Source: Dimorphilus gyrociliatus
Taxonomy: Eukaryota; Annelida; Polychaeta; Dinophilidae
DNA: 64,000 nt
Direction: 5' to 3'
Assembly (NCBI GenBank): GCA_904063045.1
Contig: CAJFCJ010000001.1
Location: 999,501 to 1,063,500, forward strand
Part shown: positions 48,152-59,105 of the stretch, piece after piece
Position numbering within the stretch: position 1 is the first letter of the stretch
How the letters are laid out: each line of letters begins with the position of its first letter
Notes under the pieces: model-generated
Seen by the model: the letters and a program-made list of their open reading frames with translations, nothing else
Databases searched by the model: none
Told to the model about the DNA's origin: nothing
Made by a program: the position numbers and the translations under genes

Positions 48152-50816
48152 TTAGTTTTTTAAACTTTTCAGGTTATGGCTTAACCATGATTTTTCCTTG
48201 CTGGAAGTTGATGGAATTTCCTTTGGTTCAGTAAGTTCTAATGGTTCCAAATCGTTGTCTTTAAAGCTAGGTTTTACTGTTCCTGACGGATTCTTTACAC
48301 GAATTACTTGAGGTAGGCTCGCAGAATAGGTGACTTTTGGATTGTCTAGGTTTATCAAATTCCCTTTAATCTAGTGAAAGAAAAGTCTTTAAAGAGAGTT
48401 TGTAAAAAAAAAATGTCTCTGAAGACTTACATCTTCTGGTCCTGTACCGAATTTAACGAATGACCCTACTTTCGTGTCGCTGAGATCATCAATGTCCTTG
48501 AGTGTTTCACTACTTGACTTGTGCTCTGTACTCTTTTCACTGCTATCTTTGATTAGAGATTCTTTCTCGCTGACTGTTGTTAATTTGTGTTGCTCGCTTA
48601 GTTTATCTTTAGCACTGACGCTAACATCCGAAGTTGATCGAACTTCCATGTCAAAAACACCTTGCTCGGGAAGATTTTCATTCCGACTTGGAAATGATGC
48701 TATACTACTGTAAACGGTACCCGGTACTGTTGAAAAATATAGCCTCTTGTCTGAAATCAATTGAGATAAAAAATCTTTTATATACCATGCTTTAGGTTTG
48801 ATTTCGCTGTTTCTCTAGACGTCTGACGATTCCGGAATTGAAATTTGAATGATGGGCTGTGAGATTTCATTGATATATTCCTTAATCGATGATGACTCTT
48901 GGGGATATTTCTCGGTCCGATAAAACCCTTCAGCATTAAAAATACATAGATTATATAATTGATAATTATACAGTATAATTTAGAACATGTAATTACCATT
49001 TCTTCGTCGGCTTCTTCAATAGTACCAACAACTTCAGGGAAATCAGGTCTTTGATGTGGAATACTGTTTTTTTATTATTATTATTATTATTAAATTTAGT
49101 ATGATTGTTAAAATTTTTTGGAAGATTATAAAAACTTACTGCAGATTTAAGGTCGAACCAACGAAAGGATCAACTTGTTTTGAACCAGCGGCATAAGGCA
49201 AGTTGAAATCAACAGTATCCCAGTAGGCATCTCTTATCAATTCAGGATGCTCAGCATGCATTTCGTCAACCATTAAATAAGACACCTTAAAAAAATAATT
49301 TAACGGTTATTTTCTCATTTTGAAAATTTTCTCAAGTTGATTTTTACTTGAAGATTTCTATCAATTAACGAATTAATATCAAAATCATCGTCATCTTCCC
49401 CGAAAGGATTAACAAGAGATTCGGCAACCTTTTAAAATTGGCATTTGGACTATATTATTTATATAAGAATATCGTTTACCTTAAGCCATCCCATATAGAA
49501 AAAAAATTGCATAAAAGTAAAATAAGGAATATAAGGGTCTATCTGTAAACCAAGAAAAAATATGTAGTAATAGTCCAATGAATATACTTAACTATTTGCT
49601 CTTACTTCTATCTTTCCTTCAACCTTATCCACAATAAACTGCCTTCCCATCAAACATCCGATAAAAAATACATATACAGCGAGAGTAACAACCTTTAAAT
49701 ATATATAGAAATAAGATCAAAAATGAATTAGTTAAGTAATATTACCTGAGTGTAAACAAGTGGTACAGAAACCCAATCAAAACTTAATAACATACCTAAA
49801 CGGCCTCTAAAATCATTAACTTCCTGTTTTTTATAGCAATTTAATACTAATTATTGTACACATGTAAATACAGATTTATTTTATACAAACATCTATTAAT
49901 GTCTTTAAAGCAAAATCGTCTTTTATTAAACCTTCCCGTCTAGCTCTAGTTAACAGCGATGTTGTCCAAACAAGAGGCACAAAATACTTATTGTGTTGGG
50001 TTTTTAAATGATGTATTATCTCTTGTTCATTTTCCGTCATGATGCCTATAATTACAATACTATATTTAGCTAAATACGAAACAATAGTCTAAATTACTAT
50101 TCGGAAAAATTTTCCAACCTGCTTTTTCAATGTGCGATAACGAGGGAAATCTCTTTTTAACTGCAGAGCTCATACTGGCCAGAGTTAAGGTGTAACTTAG
50201 GCACATATAACGCATTATTCCTCGCCTCATCATTCTTGCTCTTTCTGTATTGGCTTGAATGCTTGACATAACAAACATAGCCATTCTGTCTGGCCAAGGA
50301 AGAACTAAAAATTGCTTCCACCATCTAGATTAAAAATAAGTGTAAAGGAATAGATATTTCCATTTTTTCCAATAGTTATTGTTGAAAATAGTTGAACTTT
50401 TAATTGAACTAACCTACTAACGACAATTGATACATAAAAACCAAGAACAAAAGCAACTGGAATGAGATCAGCATATCGATTGCAGTAAAGAGCCACAGCT
50501 TCGTAAATTCTTCGATTGATAGAAATATTACAAGAATTATATAATCCTTTTTCTTTTCATCTTTTCATTTTTAATACTCACTTTTGTTGCTTTTCATTTA
50601 GGCCAACTCTGTATAGTACACTTAAACATGCAAACATGAAAACATATAAAATGAATTCTTTCCATAGTAGTTTGTATATGCTACCTTTCCATCTGTGTCA
50701 AAATTTCCTAAATTTTACACTTTTCTTAAAACACAAGGTAATAATCACCGAATCAGCAATCGCAGGAAAGTTCCAAAACCGGAAGTAGCAACTTTATCCG
50801 TATATGTAACAGTCAT
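48152..50816 (-). CDS. Bestrophin, calcium-activated chloride channel
   Basis: Bestrophins are pentameric anion channels of the plasma membrane gated by calcium. The start at 50816 gives [20 protein letters not shown], then [14 protein letters not shown] and the first membrane helix [17 protein letters not shown], as in animal bestrophins. Next come [27 protein letters not shown] and PWPDRM, then [23 protein letters not shown]. The acidic calcium clasp is intact ([19 protein letters not shown], about 49350-49410). [13 protein letters not shown] and [11 protein letters not shown] follow. The C-terminal cytoplasmic tail is Ser/Glu-rich and of low complexity, as is usual, and ends at TAA 48152-48154. 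There are about 11 exons with small introns. Which of BEST1-4 it corresponds to cannot be decided, since invertebrate copies radiated independently. Confidence 0.93.
49068..49095. repeat. (ATT)n microsatellite in a bestrophin intron
   Basis: A short run of TTA/ATT trinucleotides lies between two bestrophin exons. Confidence 0.8.
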
Positions 50817-51977
50817 GATGGATTATATAACGTTTTTTATCGCTCAGCAGAACACCATATGAACTGCAACAGCAATTACTCGAGATCCTTTGAATTAACT
50901 AAATAAATAAATTCACCTTACCAACAGTGGTTAAAAACTTACTACTTCCGGTTGAGTACTATCTTCTATCGGATGGAATAAAAGTTTTTAAGCATAAGAT
51001 GTACAGCAATTATGAAAAAGTAAGTTCCCCAAATCAGGAAATATTCCCGACAAGTACCAGTTTATATTTTCCATGAATTTATCTTATGAGTGTTGGATTG
51101 TTCTTTTTTTATCAGTTATTGTTTGAATAAGATGTAGAACATCCCGCTAAATAATAGAAAAGATAGTAAAAGATATAATGTAGAATATAAACGAACAAAT
51201 AGATGATTACGAAAGAAGCGAATGGAGTAAGATTACTTTATAGAACGTCGCCAATCAATCACATTTAGTAGTTGAAAAGAGCTGATTTATAGAAAATAGG
51301 GGAAAGGAGATAGTAAATAATAAGAGTTAGCTGAAAACAGTGTCAAATATTTATTAGAATATTGTCATATTTCTAAATAATTTAAAAGGAATGATTAGCA
51401 CTGTATTTTAGATTAGATGTTTAATCTTTCAAAAACAAAGTATCTCTCATTTTTGTACACAGTTAAAAAAAACATAAAAGCCATTACCTTATCATTCATT
51501 ACCTTAGAATAAAAACATCATTAGTACAGAAATAAAAAGAAGAAAAAGAAATTATTATATTGAAACAGATTTTTAGAACTAAAAAAAATTGGAATTTTTC
51601 AATTTGGAATGTAGTATTCTTTTTTTTTTTACATGTAAAAATCATGGAGGAGGGAGAGGGGCAGGAAAAGAAATGGAAAATATAGTAGGATGACTACAAA
51701 ATACTTTTTTTTTGAGCATAGAATAATTTTCATTATATTAATAAAGCGCTTTGTCTTTTAATTATGACAAAGAAAATTTTAAAAAAGTGAATTTGGAATG
51801 TAGAATAATTTTTTTTTTCTTTTTTTTATGTTCTTTTTTTTTTAAAGTAAAAATTGTATAAGTAAAATTTTTTGATTCTTTTTTTTTGTATCTCTTTCTT
51901 TTTTTTGAAAATATTGACATTTTTGTTATGAAAATAACATTATATATTTCGGGCAAGTTGTTTTCTTTTTGTTTTGT
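50817..51977. other. Intergenic: bestrophin upstream and ELAPOR 3' flank
   Basis: This stretch is strongly AT-rich with several poly(T) and poly(A) tracts (about 51610-51910). No gene was recognised. A minus-strand frame at 51762-51956 is lysine-rich low-complexity translation and is rejected. Confidence 0.45.
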
Positions 51978-54900
51978 TTAAGTTAATGGCTCCTTTTCCT
52001 GGGATGTCAGATTGATTGATTCGAAAGGATTTGATTTTGTCTGAAAAAGAAAATATGAAATAAATTAGTGATCATTAAATTCTATTTAATATCTATAGAA
52101 TATAATACAATCTAAGAGAGAAGAATCAATTTAACAATATTAATAAAGCCGTCTCTTTCCAAATCTATCCCCTCACCAGTTCATTATTTTTATGTGCTAA
52201 AATGCGTGTTTAAACTCACTTCAAAAAACTCTTCGTACCGTCTAGCGACTTTCTTTTAATATTACATAGAATTTATATAGAAATTAGAGAAAATCTTTGA
52301 TATTTTCTTAATATAGTTTAGTTTTTTTTTCTTACTTTTAAACATGATTTGTACTTACTTTGCCTAAGAGTTTATTAAATATCCTTTTCCCTTTTCCTTC
52401 AACAATTTTTACGGAATCAAACTCTTCTTCTTCAGAAGAATCTAAAGCGCAAGTTTCTGGTGCTGGCATTTCGGCCTCATCGGAATTGGACCCTTTTTTT
52501 CCAATAAGCTTAGAATATTTATATTCAAGCTTTCTATTCTTTTTCCAACAATATATTAGCAAAGAACACAATAAAATGCCAGTGAAAAATATAAATCCAA
52601 CAGCTAAATATAACCATTTTGGAATTGGTGAACACGGCCGTGTTGTTTCTGGTGGGGCATCCTTCAAGAACAAGCAATGCTTGTCTCGAGCAATGTAGCT
52701 GACAAGCTGCTTCCTATTCTTACATTCACCTACGACTTCTTTGTAAGCATCACCCGTACACGCTGGACATGCACCAATTGATTTCCAGAGGAACATGAAT
52801 GTGCATCCATCAAACGTTCCAGAAAAACCTGCTGGAATTATCTCTCCTGGAATTTTTGAAGTAACGTCACACCTGTATAACATTAAGCTTCTTATAAAAA
52901 TTTCACTTTTAGCCTATTTCAAGCAAACCTTAAAATGACTATTGTATAACGTCCATTTTTACATTGATTACTTGAATGTTTACTATAAAAAGTAAAGTAG
53001 GTATCATCCTCGGGATTCTCAGGCAGGTCAAATCGAGCTTTTTTCATCTTATCTAACATGTTCATAGGCTTTGGATCGGATGATATATTCACTAAAATAT
53101 CACCCAAAGGTTTAGGTTGTGTGATAATAGGCGGTTCATTAGGTTTGCTTGTTGGTAAAACTGTCATTTGACACACACTTGATGAAACAGTTTCTTTTTC
53201 AAGCTGAAATTGAAAATTAATAATAAATACTTAATTAAAGCTTAAAAACAGCGGGAAAAGTCATTTAAAGCTTAAAGCTAATTTGATAAATCAGTGAAAA
53301 AACAAACAAATGTTAAAAATAAAAAGCAAGAGCTACTATGAAACTTAAAAGAACACCTTGTCTCATATAATAGATTAAAAAAAGCGTCTCTTAACCGAAC
53401 AAAAAATAACCAACAATTGCCTTTTTTTATGCGAGATATCTCAAATTTGTATCATATCTTCTACAAAATCAAAAAATTGATATCTATTGTGAGAAAGAAA
53501 AAAACACCACCTACACCCTCAATTTGATTTAAAGTGAAAACTCACAAACTCCTCTGTTTTGTTATCTACGTATTTAGTTTCCTCCTAAATTTTTTATAAT
53601 ATAATTTTTTACATAATTTTTAAAATTAGGCAGATTTTGTTTTTTTGCTATAAAAATTTCTTGAAATAATCAAGTTTTTCTTCTTTTAATAATCAAGTTT
53701 TACCTTGTGCAATCCCAAAAGATCCTATATAAACGTACATATATATGTTTATATCATGTACTTATAATAATACTATATATGTTTAATAATAATAAGAAAA
53801 AGTAATAAAAAGTATACTACACACCTCTGAAGAAAACTGGAAATTATCACTACATGTGGCTGGCTTTCCTATATTGTCCGAACATAAACTTATATTATAT
53901 GTATAGTAGAAACTGATATAGGGAGTAAATAGTTTCTCCCCTTTTACTTCTATTGGTTTTGATGCCATTTTGGTAAAGTCATATATTTTACCATTATGCT
54001 TTTGAAACTTGCAAGTTGTTACGCACTTTAGTCCATCAATTGATTTTAACCCTTCGGCACAGGGAGCACAAACAGATTCACCCTTTTTATTAGTGATAAC
54101 AATGTTGTTTTCAGGACAAGGTTTACATTCTGTACCATTGGATATCACCTGACCTGGTGGGCATTGATCACATATTGCGTTCTTCACGTCCTTAATTGTA
54201 CAATTAGAGCATCGTGTTGCACCGCCATTAATAACATTTGTAATACGAATCTGATAGATTCTCGCATAATCACTGGGTGTACTCTTTTGAAATGCCCACA
54301 TTAATGTAGGATATTGTTCGCTGTTCAAGCGGGAAGAATGAGTTGTCTTTGTTTTTGAAGGTGCCAACTTTTCGGAAAGTCCTCTACGAGTAAAATTATT
54401 CAATGTCATAAAGAGGAAGTTGCAATTTTCTTCGCAAGATGTGTCGTATGTTATTTCTATATTACTGTAAATGGTTTCCCCAGCCAATATTTTTGGCTCG
54501 GCAAAACCGAAAACTTTGATTGTCAGGATTGAGTATGTATCATAACCATTTTTGTCCGTAGTTTTCATAAAATCTCCATTCGATTTCCAAGAAATGTTAC
54601 TGCGGCAAAATGATAAACTAGTATCCAAACAGGATGTTGACATATTTATTCCTTTTGATATAGAATCGAAATTTTGAATAATTAACTGCTTATCACCGAG
54701 TTTTTTAGTGGATGGACACTTAATACATGGACCAGAGCCATTTTCACTGTAATAGCCATTTGAGCAAAATTGGCAAATTCCATTGACCAATTCCATTCCA
54801 GGATTACAAGGTGGACAGTCTTGATTAGTTTTAGTCTCAGGTAGAGCGACCGAATCTTTATGTTCACTATTACATATTTTTGGTTCTAACCAGGCATATC

Positions 54901-56198
54901 TAAGTTCTGTTTTGTTCTAAGAAAACACAAAAACAGACAGTTACAAATTTCAAATTACTGATAGTCAAATTACTTATTTCTTCTCACCTGTTTACAGACG
55001 GGATCGACCATTTTATAGTCGTCTTCTCTACACGGTAATTTCTTAATACATTTGGTATGTCCTTCGAAGGAATAGCTATCTTTTTCACAATCTTGGCACG
55101 AAATTGATCCAAGATTGTCAGAAAAGGTATTGATAGGGCAAGGTTTGCATCCTACAGATTTTGGTTGATCGGAGTAGCTGCCCGCTGGACAATCGGTACA
55201 CTCACTGACAAATGCGAGACCAGTAATTTCAATGGATTGTATAAAGATGGAATGTTGCAACTCATCGCTTCTAGAATCTAAAGGTACTACTTTCCATGTC
55301 AAAAAATTCAAACCTGGATTTAATCTAACAGTCTGTGAGACCCAATAGCTTGAACGTGTCAGTGACTTTCTTTGATCATTTTGCCTCTGACACATTTGAT
55401 TAGTAACCGAAAATGCGAAATAAGCTGTAGTAGCTGTATCATAGAGATATCTGAAGGTGACGCTCCCCTCTTTTACCAAATTGGCAACGTAGGTTAAACG
55501 TATCATGCAGGAATCTGGTTGCGCTACTATATAATCTTTTTTACCAATCCAACCAGCAGATTTCGGACAAGTAGTATTCTCCTCCTAGATATTATTGAAA
55601 CATTAAATATTATATATAGAATAATAAATTTTCAACTAACAGCGTCAAAATTGGCAAAGTATTCCACTTTAATGTCGAAATCTTTAGGAATTTCATTCCA
55701 TGTATCGTATCTCTTTCCACCATCTAAAGAATAGCTGCCTTGTGTGCAATCTTTACATTTTTGAATATCTTTATCTAAATATTGTCCCGGTTTACATCTA
55801 ACATCTATACAATAAAGGATGTTTATAATGACAAGAAATCGCCTTGTTTAAGTTCTTTATTGAACTACTTCTACTTACTACAATCGGGTGCTCTTTCTGG
55901 AGGTTGAGGACTACCCCCTGTACATTTGTCAAATTCAGGTACTTGAACTCTCCAACGTTTTCCTTGGGAATCACATTCTGTATATTCATAATGAAAGTCC
56001 GAGTTCTGTTTAATAAATATCATTCGTATTATACCATAAATTACTTGCAGGTTATGTTTTTAAAACACGCTTGACTGAAGTAGTTATAAAGAATATAATA
56101 TATTCAATACTTACTGGTTTACACTGCGGTAAATTGGCTTTCACGTAACATATATTTAATAAAATGAGGAAGATGTACACGAATCTTGCTAAAATCAT
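51978..56198 (-). CDS. ELAPOR1: ELAPOR/EIG121-type endosome-lysosome transmembrane protein
   Basis: The family (ELAPOR1/KIAA1324 and ELAPOR2) comprises large type I proteins of endosomes and lysosomes with a mannose-6-phosphate-receptor-like fold. The start at 56198 gives a signal peptide (ARFVYIFLILLNICYVKA). YTECDSQGKRWRVQVPEFDKC, cysteine-rich CxxCxxG repeats (GSYSDQPKSVGCKPCP, NTFSDNLGSISCQDC), TSECxDCPAGSY-type modules, FAFQ..PSDYARIYQI, SLCxDNIGK, and CTFMFLWKSIGACPAC follow. A membrane helix (YLAVGFIFFTGILLCSLLIYC) precedes KKNRKLEYKYSKLIG, the family's juxtamembrane signature. The tail is acidic and ends in a small last exon (about 51978-52040; FESINLTSQEKEPLT) joined by a perfect GTAAGT donor at LLGK. 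Reading through that donor would instead end after five residues. The match covers the full length. Confidence 0.9.
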
Positions 56199-57233
56199 TG
56201 TAAAGACTTGTACATACAAATGTACGGAATGGTTTAACTCTTAAATATCGTCGTATAATCCAAAATAACTACGATATATTGTCAGATCTAAAGTTCGATG
56301 TATAATACCCTATTTCCGAGCATGAACAGTCTGTTACAATATTTATAGATGTCGCACACTACCTTTCAATTCACACAATACATATGGCGTCACAGTGAAA
56401 TACGTGTGTTTTATTATCTATAGATCAGATGTTGTTTCCCAACAAAATTTCAAAATGGCGTAAATACAAAGATATTTTTTATACTAAAAAGAAAAAACTA
56501 TGTATTAGATATACATATTTATATATATATATATAGATAACAATATATTATATTATATTTATGTTTTTAAGACAGATTTTTACAAAAAATCACTTTAAAA
56601 ACTTTATAATACTTTATTTTATCAATTAATTTATTCAGTCATTCAAAAATATAGTTTGTATGAATTAATTAATTTATTTCTTTACAGTTTAGGATAATAG
56701 TCACTCTGTCTATATTAGTTTAAGTATTATCAATCGCATCTGATTATTGATCTCTATTGTCATGGAAATTAAAGTTATAAACAACTTAATTGTTAACAAT
56801 TTCTGAATTAAGTATGTTATATATAGAAAAAAAATTACTTTTTTTATTTAGTAATATTGCATAATAGTAAGATAGAAAGAATAAATTAAAAAAAATAACA
56901 CTGTGAGTATAGGGGTGACAATTAGTAATTGTACAAACTGTTATTCAAAAAGCGTTATAAACATTCTATAAAGTTATTAATTGTGTTTTAAAAAAATAAA
57001 ATTTTATTATTCTTTTAATTTATTATAGTTTTAATATGTATATATCTAAGATTTTGCTATTTTAATTAAAAAGAACAATTCTTTAAGCGCTGGTAGAGCC
57101 ATCTAATGGTAGGATTGATTTGTCCAATTTTCAAACGGAACCAAATTCTAACACGTAAGTGTCTGTTCTTGAAGCAGTAACATTTATTTGATAAACTATA
57201 TTAATAAATACTAAATATAATATATTTATAAAA
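56199..57233. promoter_or_regulatory. Divergent region between ELAPOR and NIF3L1
   Basis: About 1 kb of very AT-rich sequence has no gene. A (TA)n tract lies near 56517-56545. A CTCF-like segment (GGTAGAGCCATCTAATGG) lies at 57093-57110, about 125 bases before the NIF3L1 start. Confidence 0.4.
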
Positions 57234-58179
57234 ATGCTTAGGAAAATGAAACTTTGTAAAGTTGTCGCGATATTAGAAAATTTTGCTCCACTAAAACTTG
57301 CCGGCTCATGGGACAATGTCGGACTATTAGTCGAACCATCTTCTCACACTGTTAAGAAAATGCTTTTGACCAATGATTTAACCAAAAGAGTCCTAGAAGA
57401 GGCTATAGAAACCAAATCTGATATGATATTAAGCTATCATCCACCAATTTTTAGCCCATTAAAAAGATTGACCCAATCAAGTTGGAAAGAAAGAATCGTC
57501 ATAAAATGTCTAGAAAATAAAATAGCTGTTTTTTCACCACATACTTCCTGGGACGCAATTGAAGGTGGTGTTAATGATTGGCTTATAAAACCATTTGATA
57601 AGATAATACAGAATTGTGAAGCTGTTGAAAAAATTGATGGAATTGATTATTCAACGGTAATAAGCTTACTACTTATAGTTTCTATTAGACTAATAAATAA
57701 ATTTTCAGACTTCTACTAAAGTTGGCTATGGCAGACGTGCCAACTTGAATAAGTCAATAGCTTTGAAAGATGCCATAGAAATTGTAAAAACTCATCTAAA
57801 CATGCAAAATGTTAGACTTGCTTTCGACAACAAGAAAACAATTGGTAAATAAAGCTGTCATCTCTTAATTTCTCTTTTTTAAATCTCTGCTTCTTTGTTA
57901 TTAACAGATGATATTAAGATAAATTCTATCGGAGTATGTGCCGGCTCTGGTGCGAGTGTTTTGCGTTATGCCAAAGCTGATTTGTTAATATCTGGTGAAA
58001 TGTCTCATCATGAAGTTTTGAACTACGTTGCTGGTGGGTCTTCAGTTATACTCTGCGAGCATTCGAACACTGAAAGAGGATTTCTAAAGCATATACAAGC
58101 TAAACTTTCGGAACAACTGGAAGACTCTATAGAAGTGTTGGTATCGTCCACAGATGCCGATCCCTTACAAATTGTTTGA
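57234..58179 (+). CDS. NIF3L1: NIF3-like protein 1
   Basis: NIF3 proteins are widely conserved dimetal-binding proteins whose exact reaction is still debated. The start gives MLRKMKLCKVVAILENFAPL, LAGSWDNVGLLVEP with the family WDNVGL motif, and ILSYHPPIFSPLKRLT, where His belongs to the metal site. HTSWDAIEGGVNDWL follows. After short introns come VGYGRRANLNKSIALKDAI, an AKADLLISGEMSHHEVL segment and ILCEHSNTERGFL, whose His and Glu complete the metal site. The stop is 58177-58179. The length (about 270 residues) is shorter than human but covers all core motifs. The next gene on the same strand starts 80 bases later. Confidence 0.94.
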
Positions 58180-58258
58180 ACTATACGAGTTAAAGTTATA
58201 TCTACATGTCATTTTTTAATTTAAAATCATCATTTTTTTTTAAATATATAACCTAAAT

Positions 58259-59011
58259 ATGTATTTTGTTCTTTTTCTATTTTCTATAGGCAATGTAATT
58301 TTAACAGAAAATCACCTTTTGAGAAAAACACATGTGTGCATCTGGAATGCTAAGACGAACAATACCTCTCTATCATTTGTGGGACGATTCAATTTGAACA
58401 TTTGGCGAAAGGAAAATTATAATTCGAATTATTATAAATATCTATTCTGTCCTCCAGCAGAATTATCTCGTAACGTATATTGTTGTCGTTTTAAACATAG
58501 TATTGAAGAAGCTGGTTTAGAATGTTGTAGAGATGATGAATATTTTCGATCTCTTGGTTCTCATTCTGCTGGAAATCGGCTAGCAGCCCTTGGATTATTT
58601 ATTTTTATTGTTCTTTGCGTTCTATGCGCACTATGGATAACAATAACTCTAACTAAAAGACATCCACCGCGGATTACACCGAATAATGAGAATAACTGGA
58701 ATTCAGAGATAATTGTTCGAAATGTGCCTTCAAATGAACAAGTAAATCTTTTTCCGTCTGCAGGAATAGCATCTTTTAGCAGAAAACCTCCGTCTTATCA
58801 AACCTTATATCCTAGATCACAGGAATCAAAGAGTGAAAGTACAATGGATCCCTCTTCGATTGGATTAGGAGTAAGCAGTCCATCCCCGGATGTAGGTGAT
58901 ATTCTCAAAGAGAGGAGAGAAAGAAACTTATTAGACAATTCTAGCACAGAGACGAGTACAGTTTATTCAGCTAATAATTTTGAATCTTCTCCCGCAAAGT
59001 GCGAGGCATAA
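58259..59011 (+). CDS. Shisa/WBP1-like cysteine-rich single-pass membrane protein
   Basis: This is a 250-codon single-exon frame. Residues 1-16 look like a signal peptide (MYFVLFLFSIGNVILT). The ectodomain has a FCPPAELSRNVYCC...LECC cysteine pattern, similar to the FxCP...YCC...YCC pattern of Shisa, WBP1 and VOPP1-type proteins. One helix follows (LAALGLFIFIVLCVLCALWITITL). The cytoplasmic part is Pro/Ser-rich and holds KPPSYQTLYP, a PPxY motif of the type that binds WW domains of NEDD4-like ligases, again as in Shisa proteins. Assignment rests on pattern, not sequence identity. A possible splice acceptor (TTTTCTATAG) lies just inside the frame, so an upstream first exon is an alternative. 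Confidence 0.62.
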   Translation: MYFVLFLFSIGNVILTENHLLRKTHVCIWNAKTNNTSLSFVGRFNLNIWRKENYNSNYYKYLFCPPAELSRNVYCCRFKHSIEEAGLECCRDDEYFRSLGSHSAGNRLAALGLFIFIVLCVLCALWITITLTKRHPPRITPNNENNWNSEIIVRNVPSNEQVNLFPSAGIASFSRKPPSYQTLYPRSQESKSESTMDPSSIGLGVSSPSPDVGDILKERRERNLLDNSSTETSTVYSANNFESSPAKCEA

Positions 59012-59105
59012 AAAAGTTAATCAAATTACATTTAAAATATGAAAGCTATTGTTGTTAACAGAGCAAAAAATCTAATTGCAGGAATATGATTAGGGAAGTC
59101 TGGAA

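Noticed and set aside
51762-51956. Lysine-rich minus-strand frame
   Set aside because: It arises from poly(T) tracts in non-coding DNA.
48152-56198. Possible transposon relics in AT-rich introns and gaps
   Set aside because: No terminal repeats, transposase or reverse transcriptase motifs were seen; only simple repeats.
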